This document shows, piece by piece, positions 8,925 to 17,181 of a DNA stretch of 64,000 bases; within the stretch, counting starts at the first letter, position 1; each line of letters opens with the position of its first letter. The stretch spans positions 124,001 through 188,000 of the forward strand of contig NZ_JAGHRC010000007.1 of NCBI RefSeq assembly GCF_017743975.1, read 5' to 3'. Both the position numbers and the translations under genes were made by a program. Below the pieces are notes generated by a model, which was not told the DNA's origin, searched no databases, and saw only the letters and a program-made list of their open reading frames with translations. The DNA comes from Ruegeria sp. R14_0. GTDB lineage: Bacteria; Pseudomonadota; Alphaproteobacteria; Rhodobacterales; Rhodobacteraceae.

Positions 8925-9673
8925 CAGAGCTTCTCCAGAGTCTTGTCCAGCCAGCCAAGGAACCCTTTGGGCTCTTCAGCGACCGGGGCCAACAGCGGCG
9001 CGAGGATGTCGATTTGGTCTTCGACATTGTCCTTGGGGCGCGGCGGCAGGTATTTGTTGACGGGCTTGGTGCCCATTTCGGGCATCAGGTCCATGCCCCC
9101 CCGGTCAGCGACCAGTTTGCTGACATCGCTGTCCGGATCGCCAAGATCGCCAAAGTGACGGGCTCCGGCCGGGCAGGTGCGTACGCAGGACGGAACGCGG
9201 TCAACTTCGGGCAGGTTTTCGTTATAAATCCGGTCGACGCAGAGCGTGCATTTCTTCATCACGCCTTCGGCCTGATCCAGTTCCCGCGCGCCGTAAGGGC
9301 AGGCCCACGCGCACAGGCCACAGCCGATGCAGTCACTTTCGTTCACCAGAACGATGCCATCCTCGACCCGTTTGTAGCTGGCCCCGGTGGGGCAAACGGT
9401 GACGCAGGGTGCGTCATCGCAATGCAGACAGGATTTGGGGAAATGAATCAGTTGGGCGTGACCTTCGGCGGGCTGTACCTCGTAGGAATGCACCCGGTTC
9501 AGGAAGGTGCCGGATGGATTCGCTCCATAGGCATCCTGATCGGACAGGGGCGCGCCGTAGTTTTCGGTGTTCCAGCCTTTGCACGAGATCACGCAGGCAT
9601 GGCAGCCAACGCAAGTGTCCAGGTCGATGACCAGACCCATTTTGCGGTCAGTGGAAGTGGGGAGCTGGGTCAT
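8924..9673 (-). CDS. soeB: Sulfite-oxidising enzyme iron-sulfur subunit SoeB
   Basis: A 249-residue cytosolic ferredoxin-like subunit of the DmsB/PhsB/NrfC family. Four cysteine clusters are visible: CVGCHACVISC, CLHCDDAPCVTVCP, CIGCGLCAWACP and CTLCVDRI with CVRTCP. Together these can bind four [4Fe-4S] centres. It carries electrons from the molybdenum subunit to the membrane anchor. There is no Tat or Sec signal. Dispersed repeat copy B occupies much of the 91-base spacer to soeA, an unusual place inside an operon. Confidence 0.87.
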   Translation of the reverse strand: MTQLPTSTDRKMGLVIDLDTCVGCHACVISCKGWNTENYGAPLSDQDAYGANPSGTFLNRVHSYEVQPAEGHAQLIHFPKSCLHCDDAPCVTVCPTGASYKRVEDGIVLVNESDCIGCGLCAWACPYGARELDQAEGVMKKCTLCVDRIYNENLPEVDRVPSCVRTCPAGARHFGDLGDPDSDVSKLVADRGGMDLMPEMGTKPVNKYLPPRPKDNVEDQIDILAPLLAPVAEEPKGFLGWLDKTLEKL

Positions 9674-9710
9674 GACTGCCTTGCCTCTGCTTTAGTGGTG
9701 AGGGCGGGCT

Positions 9711-9753
9711 GGGGCTCTGCCCCAGACCCCGGGATATTTTTGGCCAGATGAAG
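9711..9753 (+). repeat. Dispersed intergenic repeat, copy B
   Basis: GGGGCTCTGCCCC (9711-9723) is a perfect short hairpin. It is followed by CCCCGGGATATTTTTGGCCA plus GATGAAG (9727-9753). The sequence lies between soeA and soeB, in inverse orientation to copy A. Its hairpin could act as an RNA processing or attenuation site between the two subunit genes. Confidence 0.72.
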
Positions 9754-9764
9754 AGCGGATCGGA

Positions 9765-12578
9765 TCATTTGCCCACCTTCCATGCCAGGTCTTTAGGGCC
9801 TTTGCCGACCGGGGATTTGATCGGAGCGAATTCCGGCTGACTTTCTGCATCCGAAGGCGGCGCGGCCTTTTCGATTTTGACTTTGAGGTCAAACCAAGCC
9901 GCCTGACCGGTGATCGGGTCAGAATTCGCCCACCGCAAGCCATCGCCCTTGGGCGGCAGAAGCTCGTGGATCAGGTGGTTTAACAAAAAGCCTTTGGTGG
10001 CTTCGGGTGCGTCCTCTTGCAGGGCCCAGGCACCTTTGCGTTTGCCGATGGCATTCCAGGTCCAGACGGTGTTTTCGTTCAGCGCCGCCATTTCCATGAC
10101 AGGCACCGTGATCTCGCCATGCGGAGAGGTCACCTTGGCCCAATCGCCGTCTTGCAACCCATGTTCCCGCATCAGCTTGGTCGGTACGTAGAGCGGGTTG
10201 CGACCGTGCAGCTGGCGCAGCCACGCGTTCTGTGTGCCCCAGCTGTGATACATCGCCATTGGGCGCTGAGTCAGGGCGTTCACGGTGAAGCCTTCGTTGC
10301 CGGTCTGGTCGGTTTCATACCAGATCGGCATCGGGTCCAGGGTTTCCTTGATGCGGTCCCGCAGGTGTTCCGGAGGCTGGCGTTCGCCATGTCCTTCGGC
10401 GGCCAACTGGAATTTCCGCATTGGTTCGGAATACAGCTGGAACAGGTAGGGCTGCGGACTGTCATAGATGCCCATACCGACGGCCCAATCCTGATAGGCG
10501 GTGTTCCAAGGTTTGTAGTAGTCCGCGCCTTCCGGGATGTGTGCCACGTAAAAACCGTCGTTTTCGATATAGCGGTTCAACTGGTCGGGGTTGACCTCGC
10601 CACGGCCTTCCTTGTCACCGTTTTCACCCCGGAAACCTGCAAGCGGGCCAATGCCGGGTTTGCGCTCGTGATTGACGATGTAGTCGGCGTAATCCACCCA
10701 TTTGGCGGAACCGTCTTCGTGGGTGAAACCGGGCAGCTCCAACCGGTTGGCCAGTTCGATCAGCGCCGACTGGAAACCTTTGACATCCCGGTCGGGTTCG
10801 ATCACCGGCCAGCGGATTGCGTCGGCTGCGGCATCCGCCTCGCAGATCGGGCGGTCTAGCAGTGAGATACAGTCGTGACGCTCAAGATAAGTGGTGTCGG
10901 GCAGGATCAGGTCGGCATAGGCCACCATTTCCGAGGAATAGGCGTCGGAATAGATGATATGCGGGATCACATAATCGCCGTTCTCATCCTTGTCCGTCAG
11001 CATATCCATGACACCCTTGGTGTTCATGGTCGAGTTCCACGACATGTTGGCCATATACATGAACAGCGTGTCGATCTTATAGGGATCACCCGCATGGGCG
11101 TTCGAGATCACCATGTGCATCAGCCCGTGGCTGGACATCGGGTTTTCCCAAGTGAACGCTTTGTCGATCCGCGCCGGGCTGCCGTCTGCTTTCAACGCCA
11201 GATCGTCCGGTCCCTGAACAAAGCCCAGATGCGGGCCGTCCAGCGGTGTATTCGGTGTCACCTTGCAATGCGGCTTGGGGTGCGCCTCGACCGGTTTGGG
11301 GTAGGGCGGTTTAAAGCGGAAGCCGCCGGGAACCTCGACCGTGCCGAGGATGATCTGCAGGACATGCAGTGCGCGGCAGGTCTGGAAGCCGTTGGCATGG
11401 GCCGATACGCCACGCATTGAGTGCATTGCGACGGGGCGGCCGATCATCTTGGTGTGCTTTTCGCCGCGGAAATCGGTCCATTCGCGATCCAGCTCGAACG
11501 CCTCGTCAAAGGCAACACGGGCCAGCTCGCCCGCGATGGCACGGATACGCTTGGCAGGGATACCGCATTTCTCGGCCACGGCCTCGGGCGCGTATTCGTC
11601 ACTCAGATACCGTTCGGCCATCAGGTGGAAAACCGGGCGGTGGGTGACGCCATCCTTTTCGTAGGTCGCCGACAGGTCAGGGCGGACGCCCGGTTTGTCG
11701 AATGCCGTCAGCTCGCGCGTGTTGCGGTCAACGACCAGTGGTTTGCCGTCCTCATCGCGCAGGAACAGACCTTTGGTCGGTCCTTCGGAGGCGTCAACCA
11801 AAACCGGCGCATTGGTGTAGCGGCTGAGGTAGTCCAGGTCGATCTTACCCGCCTTCATCAGCACGTGAATCATCGACAGGATGAACAAGCCGTCGGTGCC
11901 GGGTGTGATTCCGACCCAATCATCCGCAACGGCGTTATAGCCGGAACGGATCGGGTTGACGCCGATCACACGTGCGCCGCGTGCCTTGATCTTGCCGATG
12001 CCCATCTTGATCGGGTTCGAATCGTGGTCCTCGGCCACACCGAACAACATGAACAGCTTTGTGTGGTCCCAGTCCGGTTGGCCGAATTCCCAGAACGCCC
12101 CGCCCATCGTGTAGATGCCGCCAGCGGCCATGTTGACCGAGCAGAACCCGCCATGGGCCGCGTAGTTGCAGGTTCCAAAGTTCTGGGCCCAGAAGCTGGT
12201 GAAGCTTTGGCTCTGGTCGCGGCCGGTAAAAAACGCCAGCCGTTCGGGGTTGTCTTCGCGGATTGGCTTGAGCCAGCCAACGGCGATGTCCAGCGCCTCA
12301 TCCCAGCTGATCTCTTCGAACTCGCCCGAACCGCGGGGACCGACGCGTTTCAGCGGCGCGCGCAGACGCGAGGGCGCGTTGACCTGCATGATCCCCGCCG
12401 AACCTTTGGCGCACAACACGCCTTTGTTGACCGGGTGATCGCGGTTGCCTTCGATATAGGCAACCTTACCGTCTTTCATGTGCACATTGATCCCGCAGCG
12501 ACAGGCGCACATGTAGCAGGTGGTTTTTCTGACCTCGTCAGAGACCTTGGGAGAGGTATTAATGATTGGCTGGTTCAT
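9765..12578 (-). CDS. soeA: Sulfite-oxidising molybdoenzyme catalytic subunit SoeA
   Basis: A 937-residue molybdopterin oxidoreductase of the DMSO-reductase superfamily. The N-terminal [4Fe-4S] motif is C21-x2-C24-x3-C28 with the fourth ligand at C56 (GVLCAKG). The Molybdopterin and Molydop_binding domains follow, the latter near residues 760-880 (LYVPTKLMREHGLQDGDWAK). There is no twin-arginine signal, so the enzyme faces the cytoplasm, as described for SoeABC of purple sulfur bacteria and for taurine-grown Ruegeria pomeroyi (from memory). With xsc immediately upstream producing cytosolic sulfite, sulfite to sulfate is the best inference. Thiosulfate, polysulfide or DMSO reductase activity is the alternative. 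Confidence 0.88.
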   Translation of the reverse strand: MNQPIINTSPKVSDEVRKTTCYMCACRCGINVHMKDGKVAYIEGNRDHPVNKGVLCAKGSAGIMQVNAPSRLRAPLKRVGPRGSGEFEEISWDEALDIAVGWLKPIREDNPERLAFFTGRDQSQSFTSFWAQNFGTCNYAAHGGFCSVNMAAGGIYTMGGAFWEFGQPDWDHTKLFMLFGVAEDHDSNPIKMGIGKIKARGARVIGVNPIRSGYNAVADDWVGITPGTDGLFILSMIHVLMKAGKIDLDYLSRYTNAPVLVDASEGPTKGLFLRDEDGKPLVVDRNTRELTAFDKPGVRPDLSATYEKDGVTHRPVFHLMAERYLSDEYAPEAVAEKCGIPAKRIRAIAGELARVAFDEAFELDREWTDFRGEKHTKMIGRPVAMHSMRGVSAHANGFQTCRALHVLQIILGTVEVPGGFRFKPPYPKPVEAHPKPHCKVTPNTPLDGPHLGFVQGPDDLALKADGSPARIDKAFTWENPMSSHGLMHMVISNAHAGDPYKIDTLFMYMANMSWNSTMNTKGVMDMLTDKDENGDYVIPHIIYSDAYSSEMVAYADLILPDTTYLERHDCISLLDRPICEADAAADAIRWPVIEPDRDVKGFQSALIELANRLELPGFTHEDGSAKWVDYADYIVNHERKPGIGPLAGFRGENGDKEGRGEVNPDQLNRYIENDGFYVAHIPEGADYYKPWNTAYQDWAVGMGIYDSPQPYLFQLYSEPMRKFQLAAEGHGERQPPEHLRDRIKETLDPMPIWYETDQTGNEGFTVNALTQRPMAMYHSWGTQNAWLRQLHGRNPLYVPTKLMREHGLQDGDWAKVTSPHGEITVPVMEMAALNENTVWTWNAIGKRKGAWALQEDAPEATKGFLLNHLIHELLPPKGDGLRWANSDPITGQAAWFDLKVKIEKAAPPSDAESQPEFAPIKSPVGKGPKDLAWKVGK

Positions 12579-12600
12579 TTCTGGTCCCTGTGGCTTTTGA

Positions 12601-12633
12601 TCCGATCAGTCTTTGCAAAGGCGAATGATCGGA
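12601..12633. other. Nested palindrome in the pta-soeA spacer
   Basis: TCCGATCA (12601-12608) and TGATCGGA (12626-12633) form an 8-bp inverted repeat. It encloses a second palindrome, CTTTGCAAAG (12611-12620). No T-run follows on either strand. It may be an mRNA processing stem that separates pta and soeA expression, or a protein-binding site. Confidence 0.4.
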
Positions 12634-12656
12634 ACACTATTTCGCTTGAGCCGGAT

Positions 12657-13679
12657 TTACGAGACGTCTGTCCGGGATTGGGATGATTCCGCCTGTACGG
12701 CCGTCACCGCGATCATGTGCAGAACATCCTCGGCCGAGCATCCGCGTGAAAGGTCATTGGCCGGCTTTGCAAGCCCCTGAAGGATGGGGCCAATCGCTTC
12801 GGCCCCGCCGATACGCTGGGCGATCTTGTAGCCCAGGTTGCCCGCATCAAGGTTGGGGAAGACGAAAACGTTCGCCTCGCCGCGCAGGGGCGAATCCTTG
12901 GCCTTTTTGGCGGCCACTTCGGGGACGAAGGCGGCGTCGAATTGCAGCTCGCCATCGATCAGCAGATCCGGGTCGGCGGATTTTGCAATCTCTAGCGCTT
13001 CGGAGACCTTGCTGATCTTGGGATGTTTTGCGCTGCCTTTGGTCGAAAAGGACAGCATCGCAACGCGGGGCGTCTCATGCGTCAGCGCCTCGTATGACGC
13101 GGCAGAGGCCCGGGCAATTTCGGCCAGTTCCTGTTCGTTTGGATCAACAACCAGACCGCAATCGGCAAAGATATGTGCGCCCTGAACCGTGTGATGGTCG
13201 CGGCAGTACAGCATCAGGAAAAAGCTGGAGACCATGGCCGAGCTCGGAGCTTTGCCGATGATCTGCAACGCGGCGCGTACCGTGGCAGATGTGGTTTCAA
13301 CAGCCCCGCCAACGGTTCCGTCAGCAACGCCCATATGCACCAGCATCGCAGCGTAGTTCAGGCGGTGTTTGATTTCCTCGGCGGCCTTTTCAGGCGTCAT
13401 GCCCTTATGTTTGCGCCGCTCATACAGCTCGGTTGCAAAATCCTCGGCATGGGGGGAATCCGACGGATCATGGATTTCGATACCGTCCACATCCTGACCG
13501 GCCTGTTCGGCCAGAAGTTCAGCTACTTTGGCTTTGTCACCTACAAGAATGATGCGTGCGACACCTTCTTTGCGGGCTTTCAAAGCGCCTTCAACAACAC
13601 GTGGATCATCGCCCTCAGCAAGGGCGATGATCTTGTCGGAGCTGCTGGCAGCTCCGAGAATTGTGCGCAGTGGCTTCAC
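12657..13679 (-). CDS. pta: Phosphate acetyltransferase
   Basis: A 340-residue short-form phosphotransacetylase (PTA_PTB family). It converts the acetyl-phosphate released by Xsc into acetyl-CoA. Recognisable segments are IALAEGDDPRVVEGAL, VADGTVGGAVETTSATVRAA and the C-terminal GPILQGLAKPANDLSRG. The start lies only 4 bases after the xsc stop, so the two are co-transcribed and probably translationally coupled. The genomic link to xsc, rather than to ackA, fits a role in sulfonate catabolism. Confidence 0.95.
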   Translation of the reverse strand: MKPLRTILGAASSSDKIIALAEGDDPRVVEGALKARKEGVARIILVGDKAKVAELLAEQAGQDVDGIEIHDPSDSPHAEDFATELYERRKHKGMTPEKAAEEIKHRLNYAAMLVHMGVADGTVGGAVETTSATVRAALQIIGKAPSSAMVSSFFLMLYCRDHHTVQGAHIFADCGLVVDPNEQELAEIARASAASYEALTHETPRVAMLSFSTKGSAKHPKISKVSEALEIAKSADPDLLIDGELQFDAAFVPEVAAKKAKDSPLRGEANVFVFPNLDAGNLGYKIAQRIGGAEAIGPILQGLAKPANDLSRGCSAEDVLHMIAVTAVQAESSQSRTDVS

Positions 13680-13683
13680 GCGC

Positions 13684-15462
13684 TTATGCCTCGACCTGCG
13701 GGGTCATGTCCGAAGCGTCGATGCCTGCAACCGGAACGGGCTTCTTCATCGCGTCGCGACGGAAGGGCTCACCCAGTTCCTGGTTGATCAGAGCTTCGAT
13801 CAGAGTGGTGATACCGTTCTTCTGATCTTCGATCGCCTGGTTCAGCGCATCGGTCAGCTCTTCCTGGGTGCGGGCGACAACGCCTTTCAGGCCACAGGCT
13901 TGCGCGATTCCGGCATAGGAAACCTGAGTGTCCAGCTCGGTGCCGACGAAGTTGTCGTCGAACCACAGGGTCGAGTTACGCTTTTCCGCGCCCCACTGGT
14001 AGTTGCGGAAGACGATCTGGGTCACAGCAGGCCATTCCGAACGACCAATTGCGGTCAGTTCGTTCACGGCGATACCAAACGCACCGTCACCGGCGAAGCC
14101 GACAACCGGAACGTCCGGCTGACCGATTTTCGCGCCAACGATGGCAGGCAGGCCGTAGCCACAGGGGCCGAACAGGCCAGGTGCCAGGTACTTGCGGCCT
14201 TCTTCGAAGGACGGGTAGGCGTTACCGATGGCGCAGTTGTTGCCGATGTCGGACGAGATGATCGCCTCTTTCGGCAGTGCGGCCTGAATCGCGCGCCATG
14301 CCATACGGGGGCTCATCCAGTCAGGCTTGGCTGCGCGTGCACGCTCGTTCCAGGTGGTGCCCGGATCGTCGTCTTCGTGCGTCATCGAGGTCAGTTCCTG
14401 CGCCCATGCGGATTTCTTCTGGGCGATACGGTCCTTACGCTCTTGGCGGCCTTCGTCACCCGCGGTGTCGCTCAGGCGGGACAGGATGCCGTTGGCCACT
14501 TTGGCCGCGTCGCCGATGATGCCGACGCTGACGTCTTTGGTCAGGCCAATGCGGTCAGGGTTGATGTCGACCTGAATGATCTTCGCATCTGCAGGCCAGT
14601 AGTTGATGCCATAGCCGGGCAGGGTCGAGAACGGGTTCAGACGGGTGCCAAGAGCCAGAACAACGTCCGCTTCCGAGATCAGCTCCATACCGGCTTTCGA
14701 GCCGTTATAGCCCAGCGGGCCAGCAAACAGCGGGTGCGAGCCGGGGAAAGCGTCGTTGTGCTGGTAGCCAACGCAGACCGGAGCGTCCAGACGCTCGGCC
14801 AGAGCTTTCGACGCTTCGATGCCGCCTTCGGCCAGAACAACACCGGCACCGTTCAGGATGACCGGGTTCTTCGCGTTCGACAGCATTTCGGCCGCCGCAG
14901 CAACCGCATCTTCGCCACCCGAAGGACGTTCGAATTCAACGATCTTGGGCAGTTCGATGTCGACAACCTGGGTCCACATGTCGCGCGGGATGTTCAGCTG
15001 AGCCGGGGCGCTGGCGCGCTTGGCGTTCATGATCACGCGGTTCAGAACTTCGGCAACACGCGAGGGGTCGCGTACTTCTTCCTGGTAGGCAACGCAGTCC
15101 GCGAACATGCGCATCTGCTCCATCTCCTGAAAGCCGCCCTGACCAATGGTTTTGTTGGCGGCCTGCGGAGTGACCAGCAGAACCGGAGTGTGGTTCCAGT
15201 ATGCGGTTTTGACAGCTGTGACGAAGTTGGTGATGCCGGGGCCGTTTTGCGCGATCATCATCGACATTTTGCCGGTGGCGCGGGTGTAGCCGTCAGCCAT
15301 CATGCCGCCAGAACCTTCGTGGGCGCAGTCCCAAAAGTTGATTCCAGCTTTCGGGAACAGGTCCGAAATTGGCATCATAGCCGAGCCGATGATACCGAAC
15401 GCATGTTCGATACCGTGCATTTGCAGTACCTTAACAAAGGCCTCTTCAGTGGTCATTTTCAT
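13684..15462 (-). CDS. xsc: Sulfoacetaldehyde acetyltransferase
   Basis: A 592-residue thiamine-diphosphate enzyme. It cleaves sulfoacetaldehyde with phosphate to acetyl-phosphate and sulfite, the desulfonation step for taurine and related C2 sulfonates. Domain order is TPP_N with EHAFGIIGSAMMPIS near residues 15-30, the central TPP_M, and TPP_C with VGFAGDGAFGIAVNE as the ThDP/Mg motif. The frame is open 26 codons further upstream, but the Met at 15462 has GGAG 9 bases upstream and gives the usual N-terminus MKMTTEEAFVKVL. Two TauR-like boxes lie 85-117 bases upstream. No taurine transporter or transaminase is in the window, so the entry steps must be elsewhere. Confidence 0.96.
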   Translation of the reverse strand: MKMTTEEAFVKVLQMHGIEHAFGIIGSAMMPISDLFPKAGINFWDCAHEGSGGMMADGYTRATGKMSMMIAQNGPGITNFVTAVKTAYWNHTPVLLVTPQAANKTIGQGGFQEMEQMRMFADCVAYQEEVRDPSRVAEVLNRVIMNAKRASAPAQLNIPRDMWTQVVDIELPKIVEFERPSGGEDAVAAAAEMLSNAKNPVILNGAGVVLAEGGIEASKALAERLDAPVCVGYQHNDAFPGSHPLFAGPLGYNGSKAGMELISEADVVLALGTRLNPFSTLPGYGINYWPADAKIIQVDINPDRIGLTKDVSVGIIGDAAKVANGILSRLSDTAGDEGRQERKDRIAQKKSAWAQELTSMTHEDDDPGTTWNERARAAKPDWMSPRMAWRAIQAALPKEAIISSDIGNNCAIGNAYPSFEEGRKYLAPGLFGPCGYGLPAIVGAKIGQPDVPVVGFAGDGAFGIAVNELTAIGRSEWPAVTQIVFRNYQWGAEKRNSTLWFDDNFVGTELDTQVSYAGIAQACGLKGVVARTQEELTDALNQAIEDQKNGITTLIEALINQELGEPFRRDAMKKPVPVAGIDASDMTPQVEA

Positions 15463-15546
15463 CTGAGTGTTCTCCGCACAATTGAGGAAAGGTTCGGGCA
15501 CAGCACCCGCCTTTGGTACGGTTTTGGCGCATGGGGCCAAGCGGCG

Positions 15547-15579
15547 TTAGGGCCAGAACGTTAACCGGGATAGGTCCAG
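15547..15579 (-). promoter_or_regulatory. Pair of TauR-like direct repeats upstream of xsc
   Basis: On the minus strand CTGGACCTAT (15579-15570) is followed by CTGGCCCTAA (15556-15547), spaced 23 bases start to start. Each differs by one base from CTGGACYTAA, the TauR box I recall from Rhodobacter capsulatus. Both point towards xsc and lie in the tauR-xsc spacer, as expected for activator binding upstream of the xsc promoter. Confidence 0.7.
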
Positions 15580-15586
15580 AAACCTG

Positions 15587-17047
15587 TCAGGCAGATCGGA
15601 TGGCATCCGCGATCAGTTTTACCCCCGGCGCAATGCGATCCCGACTGATAGACGAGTAGCCGAGGCGGAAAAAATTCCGCGGCTGTTGCGGGCCTTTGAA
15701 GAACGGCGCGCCGGGTTCTATATGGACGCTCTGACTTTGCAGATCGCGCGCAAGGCGGGTGGTGTCGACATGTTCGGGTGCTGACATCCACAGGGATGAC
15801 CCGCCCATAATGCCCCGACCGGCGACAGTCAGGCCGTGCTGCTCGACCGCGATATCCAGCGCCTCGCGCCGAAGAGCAAGGGTTTTGGACATACGTCGAA
15901 TCTGAGCATCGTAGTGACCCAGTGACAGGAAATAGGCCGCTGTGCGCTGAATGTGACCCGGCGGGTGCCGTAAAACCAGCGACCGCAGGGCGCGGGCTTC
16001 GCGGATAAAGGGCTCGGACCCGACAATGTAGCCAAGGCGCAATCCGGGGAACAGCGACTTCGAGAAGCTGCCCACATAGATCACCCGACCGTCGCGGTCC
16101 ATGGACTTGAGCGCGGGCGACGGCGCGCCAAGGAAGGACAATTCGAATTCATAATCATCCTCGACCACCATGGCGTCCAGCTCGCGTGCGCGGCGCAGCA
16201 GTTCATTCCGCCGATCGACTGGCATGGTCGCGGTTGTCGGGCTTTGGTGGCTGGGCGTGGTAAATATCACGTCTGTCTCGTCCGGCAGCATCTCGGGCGG
16301 CAGCCCATCGCGGTCCACCGGCACCGACGTAATCTTGCAATCGGATCGGTTCAGCAAATCCCGCAGCGCATAGTAACAGGGGTCTTCGATCACCGCCGTG
16401 CGGTTGCGGTTCAACAGGATACGCGAGGCCAGCCATAAGGCGTTCTGCGCGCCCATCGTGATCAGGATCTCTTCGGGACGGGCCGCGATGCCGCGGCGGG
16501 GCAAGGTATGGCGCGCAATAAACTCGATCAAAAGCGGATCGTCCTGATCCACATAGTCCCCGGTCAGCGATGCGAAATCCTTGTGCCCCAGAGCCCGCAC
16601 CGCACATAGACGCCAATTCGCGTGATCAAACAGTTTGCGATCGGCCTGACCGTAGATGAAGGGGTAACGGTATTCGCGCCAATCACTGGGTTTGGTCAGC
16701 ACATCGCCCCCGGAAAACTTGCGCGCCAGGGCTGAACTCCAGTCGACGTTTTCGTCCCGTTTCTGAACCGGCGTGTATTTTGGTGGAACCGGCGCGTTGT
16801 GCGACACGAAGTACCCCGATCGCCCTTTGGCCGTCAGGTAATCATTGGCCAGCAATTCGGTATAGGCCAGCGTCACCGTGATCCGACTGACCCCCAGATG
16901 CGCCGCCAGTTTGCGAGACGAGGGTAGTTTTTCTCCAACATGGAAGCGTCCCGACAGAATACCTTCGGCGATCATCTGCTGGATCTGTGCCTGCAGAGTG
17001 CCTTTTCCGTTCAGCTCAAGAAAGAATGTGTCGACCGATATGCCCAT
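15587..17047 (-). CDS. tauR: MocR/GntR-family taurine regulator TauR
   Basis: A 486-residue MocR-type regulator. An N-terminal GntR winged helix (about residues 15-80, LPSSRKLAAHLGVSRITVTL) is joined to a fold-type I aminotransferase-like domain that binds PLP. The PLP Lys is expected in VGSFSKSLFPGLRLGYIV near residue 320. TauR activates xsc-pta and other sulfonate genes. It is adjacent to xsc in the same orientation. Direct repeats matching its box lie upstream of this gene and of xsc. The ATG at 17047 is the first Met and precedes the helix-turn-helix domain by a normal distance. Confidence 0.92.
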   Translation of the reverse strand: MGISVDTFFLELNGKGTLQAQIQQMIAEGILSGRFHVGEKLPSSRKLAAHLGVSRITVTLAYTELLANDYLTAKGRSGYFVSHNAPVPPKYTPVQKRDENVDWSSALARKFSGGDVLTKPSDWREYRYPFIYGQADRKLFDHANWRLCAVRALGHKDFASLTGDYVDQDDPLLIEFIARHTLPRRGIAARPEEILITMGAQNALWLASRILLNRNRTAVIEDPCYYALRDLLNRSDCKITSVPVDRDGLPPEMLPDETDVIFTTPSHQSPTTATMPVDRRNELLRRARELDAMVVEDDYEFELSFLGAPSPALKSMDRDGRVIYVGSFSKSLFPGLRLGYIVGSEPFIREARALRSLVLRHPPGHIQRTAAYFLSLGHYDAQIRRMSKTLALRREALDIAVEQHGLTVAGRGIMGGSSLWMSAPEHVDTTRLARDLQSQSVHIEPGAPFFKGPQQPRNFFRLGYSSISRDRIAPGVKLIADAIRSA

Positions 17048-17060
17048 GGGGCCTTATAGG

Positions 17061-17092
17061 GTGGACTTAAGTTGAGAGCAATCTGGACTTAA
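17061..17092 (+). promoter_or_regulatory. Pair of TauR-like direct repeats upstream of tauR / arsR-type gene
   Basis: GTGGACTTAA (17061-17070) and CTGGACTTAA (17083-17092) are direct repeats 22 bases apart, two helical turns. The second matches CTGGACYTAA exactly. They read towards the arsR-permease operon and lie 14 bases upstream of the tauR start codon. Autorepression of tauR and activation of the divergent operon are both possible. Confidence 0.72.
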
Positions 17093-17122
17093 CGCTTCCG
17101 TGACTCTTCTTGAACAAAACCG

Positions 17123-17151
17123 TTGACGTTGGAAAATGATTACCCTAAATA
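17123..17151 (+). promoter_or_regulatory. Sigma-70 type promoter for the ArsR-family gene
   Basis: A -35 TTGACG (17123-17128), a 17-base spacer and a -10 TAAATA (17146-17151). The expected start site (about 17158) falls inside the ArsR-type palindrome. Confidence 0.65.
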
Positions 17152-17166
17152 ACTAGAAATCTAGTT
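17151..17166. promoter_or_regulatory. ArsR-family operator palindrome
   Basis: AACTAGA (17151-17157), AA, TCTAGTT (17160-17166) is a perfect 7-2-7 inverted repeat. It overlaps the transcription start region and ends 15 bases before the ATG, ideal for repression by the gene product. Confidence 0.7.
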
Positions 17167-17181
17167 TATTGGAGTATGCAG

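Noticed and set aside
14049..14575. Plus-strand open frames antisense to xsc and soeA
   Set aside because: They are typical GC-rich shadows of strongly coding minus-strand genes and carry no motif or ribosome site.
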